A model generated the notes under the pieces. The model did not search any database. It saw nothing but the letters and a program-made list of their open reading frames with translations, and was not told the DNA's origin. Shown here piece after piece: positions 4,010 through 6,813 of a stretch of 6,813 nt of DNA; the stretch's first letter is position 1, and each line of letters starts with the position of its first letter. The DNA comes from Gammaproteobacteria bacterium. Its GTDB lineage: Bacteria > Pseudomonadota > Gammaproteobacteria > Pseudomonadales > GM7GCV1. Where the stretch lies: the NCBI GenBank assembly GCA_030830945.1, contig JAURLY010000083.1, positions 1-6,813 on the forward strand. The letters are read 5' to 3'. Both the position numbers and the translations under genes were made by a program.

Positions 4010-6813
4010 TTAACTAGAAAGAACAGGCGCAAGGAAATTACCGGTATAAGATTTTTTTACCTTTGCCACTGTTTCAGGCGTGCCTTGAGCGATTATTTCA
4101 CCACCCTCAGCGCCACCTTCCGGCCCTAAATCAATAATCCAGTCGGCGGTCTTAATGACATCCAGATTGTGTTCGATGACAACCAGTGTGTTGCCGTCGT
4201 CACGCAACTGGTGCAAGACATCCAGTAATTGTTTGATGTCATGAAAATGCAGGCCCGTCGTGGGTTCATCCAGAATGTAAAGGGTCGAGCCAGTATTGCG
4301 CTTGGCCAATTCTCGTGAGAGTTTGATGCGCTGGGCCTCACCACCTGAAAGGGTAGTTGCCTGCTGTCCAAGGCGAATATAGGACAGGCCGACAGACATC
4401 AGGGTTTCCAGCTTGCGTTTGATCGGGGGTACAGCATCAAAGAAAGTGACTGCGTTCTCGACAGTCATTTCCAACACTTGGTGAATGCTTTTACCTTTGT
4501 ATTTTACTTCCAGGGTTTCCCGGTTATAGCGTTGCCCATGACACTGCTCACAAACCACGTAAACATCGGGCAGGAAGTGCATTTCTACCTTGATTAACCC
4601 GTCGCCCTGACAGGCCTCACAGCGGCCTCCTTTCACATTAAAGCTAAATCGCCCTGGCTTGTAACCTCGCGACCGGGCCTCTTCAGTGCCGGCAAAAAGG
4701 TCGCGAATATGCGTGAATAGCCCGGTATAGGTAGCCGGGTTTGATCTTGGCGTGCGACCAATTGGGCTTTGATCAATATCCACACAATTGATGAACATAT
4801 CCAGCCCTTCAATGGAAGCGTGAGGGGCAGCATTTAATGTCGTGGCTTTATTGAGCGCAGTGGCAGCCAGGGGGAACAAGGTGTCATTAATTAACGTGGA
4901 TTTCCCGGAACCTGATACGCCAGTTACACAGGTCATCAAACCTTTGGGAACGCGCAAATCGACGTTTTTAAGATTGTTGCCTTTGGCGCCCTGAATGATC
5001 AGCCAATCCTGTTCATGGGGTGTACGACGATCCTTGGGAACGGCAATTCTTTTACGCCCTGACAGATAATCACCCGTGAGCGAGTCTTTACACTTGGCGA
5101 TATCGGCAGCCAAACCCTGGCAGATGACTTTCCCGCCATGTACACCTGCACCTGGACCAATGTCGATTACTTGATCTGCCATGCGAATGGCTTCTTCGTC
5201 GTGTTCAACAACCAGAACGGTATTTCCCAAATCACGCAGGCGAGTCAAGGTCGCCAGCAGGCGCTCATTGTCACGCTGGTGAAGGCCGATTGAGGGTTCG
5301 TCCAGTACATACATAACTCCTACGAGTCCTGCGCCAATTTGGCTTGCTAGACGAATACGCTGGGCTTCACCACCGGAGAGTGTATCGGCGCTGCGATTTA
5401 GGTTCAGGTACCCAAGACCAACATCTGCCAGAAATTGCAGTCGCTCGCGGATCTCCTTGAATATTTTGTCGCCGATTTCGGCTTTGGTGCCTTTAAGCTT
5501 AAGTTGAGAGTAATAATCTACCGCATCGCGCACGGTGAGATTGGTAATGTCGTGTAAGGGACGCTCATCGACAAAAACGTTGCGAGCTTCCTTGCGCAGG
5601 CGGCTTCCGGAGCATGATTCACATTTGCTGGTGGTTAAAAATTTGCTCAGTTCATCGCGAACAGATTGCGACTCGGTTTCTTTAAAGCGGCGATCAAAGT
5701 TCTTGAGAATGCCCTCAAACGGGTGGCGACGAACATAGCTATCACCGCGATCGTTGACATAACTGAACTCAATGGATTCTTCACCCGAGCCATGCAAAAT
5801 AACTCGCTGGCTAGTTTCATCGAGTTGTTCAAATGGCATTTCCATGTCGAAGTTATAGTGATTTGCCAAAGAACAAAGCATGGAAAAATAGTAAAAATTG
5901 CGTCGGTCCCAGCCGCGTATGGCACCTTCGGCCAGGCTGGATTCCGGGAACTGGATAATCTTGTTCTCGTCGAAGAACTGTTTGACGCCCAGCCCATCAC
6001 AAGAAGGGCAGGCACCAGCCGGGTTGTTAAAGGAAAATAGGCGCGGCTCCAGCTCATTGAGGCTGTAATCGCAAATTGGGCACGCAAATTTGGCGGAGAA
6101 TAGTTTGCTGGAATCCGGGTCATCCATATTGTCAATCAAGACAAGACCCTTGCCCAGGTTTAGCGCCGTCTCAAGTGATTCGGCCAGTCGTTGCTCGATG
6201 TCTTCCCGAATACGCAGGCGATCAATGACCACCTCTATTTGGTGATTCTGGTTTTTATTAATCTCGGGCAAATCGTCCAGATCACAGACTTCGCCATCTA
6301 TTCGCACACGAATATAGCCATCTGTTCGCAACTGACTGAACAAATGATGATGCTCACCCTTGCGATTGCGAACAACCGGAGCAAGGATCTGGATGCGAGT
6401 ACCCTCATCTATCAGTTTTATCTGGTCCACCATTTCCGTAATGGTTTGTGCCGCCAACGGCGCTTTGTGTTCCGGGCAGCGGGGATCACCGATGCGGGCA
6501 TAGAGCAAACGCAGATAATCATAAATTTCCGTGACTGTGCCGACGGTGGAGCGCGGGTTATGGGATGTCGATTTTTGCTCGATAGAAATGGCGGGGGACA
6601 AGCCTTCAATGCTGTCTACATCAGGCTTTTCCATCATCGAGAGAAACTGTCGCGCATAGGCCGATAGTGATTCGACATAGCGGCGTTGCCCTTCGGCATA
6701 AAGCGTATCGAAAGCCAGTGATGACTTGCCAGAGCCGGATAAACCGGTGATAACGACTAATTTGTCTCGCGGAATATTGAGATCAATATTCTTCAGGTTG
6801 TGGGTGCGGGCAC
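4010..6813 (-). CDS. uvrA: Excinuclease ABC subunit A (UvrA), 5' end cut by window edge
   Basis: UvrA is the damage-sensing ATPase of nucleotide excision repair; it dimerises, loads UvrB on damaged DNA and then leaves. The window holds 934 codons including the stop, giving 933 residues from ARTHNLKNID to the C-terminus. E. coli UvrA has 940, so only about eight or nine N-terminal residues and the start codon lie beyond position 6813. In window numbering: Walker A at 23-30 (GLSGSGKS), zinc module CPIC/CPSC (Cys 244, 247, 268, 271), ABC signature LSGGEAQR at 478-485, Walker B YVLDEPS near 501-507, second Walker A GVSGSGKS at 631-638, second zinc module CEAC/CEQC (Cys 731, 734, 754, 757), second signature at 821-828 and second Walker B LYILDEPTTGLH from 844. 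All key residues are intact. Reading continues unbroken upstream of the internal Met at 6635-6637, so that Met is not the start. Confidence 0.97.
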   Translation of the reverse strand, partial: ARTHNLKNIDLNIPRDKLVVITGLSGSGKSSLAFDTLYAEGQRRYVESLSAYARQFLSMMEKPDVDSIEGLSPAISIEQKSTSHNPRSTVGTVTEIYDYLRLLYARIGDPRCPEHKAPLAAQTITEMVDQIKLIDEGTRIQILAPVVRNRKGEHHHLFSQLRTDGYIRVRIDGEVCDLDDLPEINKNQNHQIEVVIDRLRIREDIEQRLAESLETALNLGKGLVLIDNMDDPDSSKLFSAKFACPICDYSLNELEPRLFSFNNPAGACPSCDGLGVKQFFDENKIIQFPESSLAEGAIRGWDRRNFYYFSMLCSLANHYNFDMEMPFEQLDETSQRVILHGSGEESIEFSYVNDRGDSYVRRHPFEGILKNFDRRFKETESQSVRDELSKFLTTSKCESCSGSRLRKEARNVFVDERPLHDITNLTVRDAVDYYSQLKLKGTKAEIGDKIFKEIRERLQFLADVGLGYLNLNRSADTLSGGEAQRIRLASQIGAGLVGVMYVLDEPSIGLHQRDNERLLATLTRLRDLGNTVLVVEHDEEAIRMADQVIDIGPGAGVHGGKVICQGLAADIAKCKDSLTGDYLSGRKRIAVPKDRRTPHEQDWLIIQGAKGNNLKNVDLRVPKGLMTCVTGVSGSGKSTLINDTLFPLAATALNKATTLNAAPHASIEGLDMFINCVDIDQSPIGRTPRSNPATYTGLFTHIRDLFAGTEEARSRGYKPGRFSFNVKGGRCEACQGDGLIKVEMHFLPDVYVVCEQCHGQRYNRETLEVKYKGKSIHQVLEMTVENAVTFFDAVPPIKRKLETLMSVGLSYIRLGQQATTLSGGEAQRIKLSRELAKRNTGSTLYILDEPTTGLHFHDIKQLLDVLHQLRDDGNTLVVIEHNLDVIKTADWIIDLGPEGGAEGGEIIAQGTPETVAKVKKSYTGNFLAPVLSS

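Noticed and set aside
5535..6135. Long frames on both strands within uvrA
   Set aside because: They overlap fully conserved UvrA coding sequence and their translations have no recognisable domain, so they are shadow frames.

Overview
The window looks like an ordinary chromosomal stretch of a gammaproteobacterium. The main reason is the fabA-fabB pair, which makes unsaturated fatty acids by the anaerobic route and is typical of Gammaproteobacteria. A UvrA of the E. coli type and a 200-residue typical 2-Cys peroxiredoxin fit the same picture. Moderate GC content and an exported Gfo/Idh/MocA oxidoreductase would suit a marine heterotroph of the Cellvibrio, Saccharophagus or Oceanospirillum kind, but the sequence alone does not settle the genus.

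Layout from left to right: (1) a bidirectional intrinsic terminator at the very start; (2) on the minus strand, a Gfo/Idh/MocA-family oxidoreductase gene with a Sec-type signal peptide, interrupted by one in-frame TAA at 242-244, after which the original frame runs on for 60 family-like codons to a TAG at 59-61; (3) a terminator behind fabB; (4) fabB and, 75 nt upstream of it, fabA, both on the minus strand and probably one operon; (5) a divergent intergenic region of about 250 nt with a candidate fabA promoter and overlapping imperfect palindromes; (6) on the plus strand, a 2-Cys peroxiredoxin; (7) a perfect 16-bp inverted repeat acting as terminator for two convergent genes; (8) on the minus strand, uvrA, complete at its 3' end and cut by the right window edge just short of its start codon.

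FabA dehydrates 3-hydroxydecanoyl-ACP and isomerises the product to the cis-3 enoyl form, and FabB elongates that intermediate, so the two together set the level of unsaturated acyl chains. The peroxiredoxin removes peroxides and UvrA starts nucleotide excision repair; neither shows a functional link to the fab genes beyond adjacency. I found no mobile element, CRISPR array, tRNA or rRNA gene, phage gene or defence system. The most unusual item is the interrupted exported oxidoreductase. The rest is well-conserved housekeeping content, and I see no evidence for an undescribed multi-gene system.
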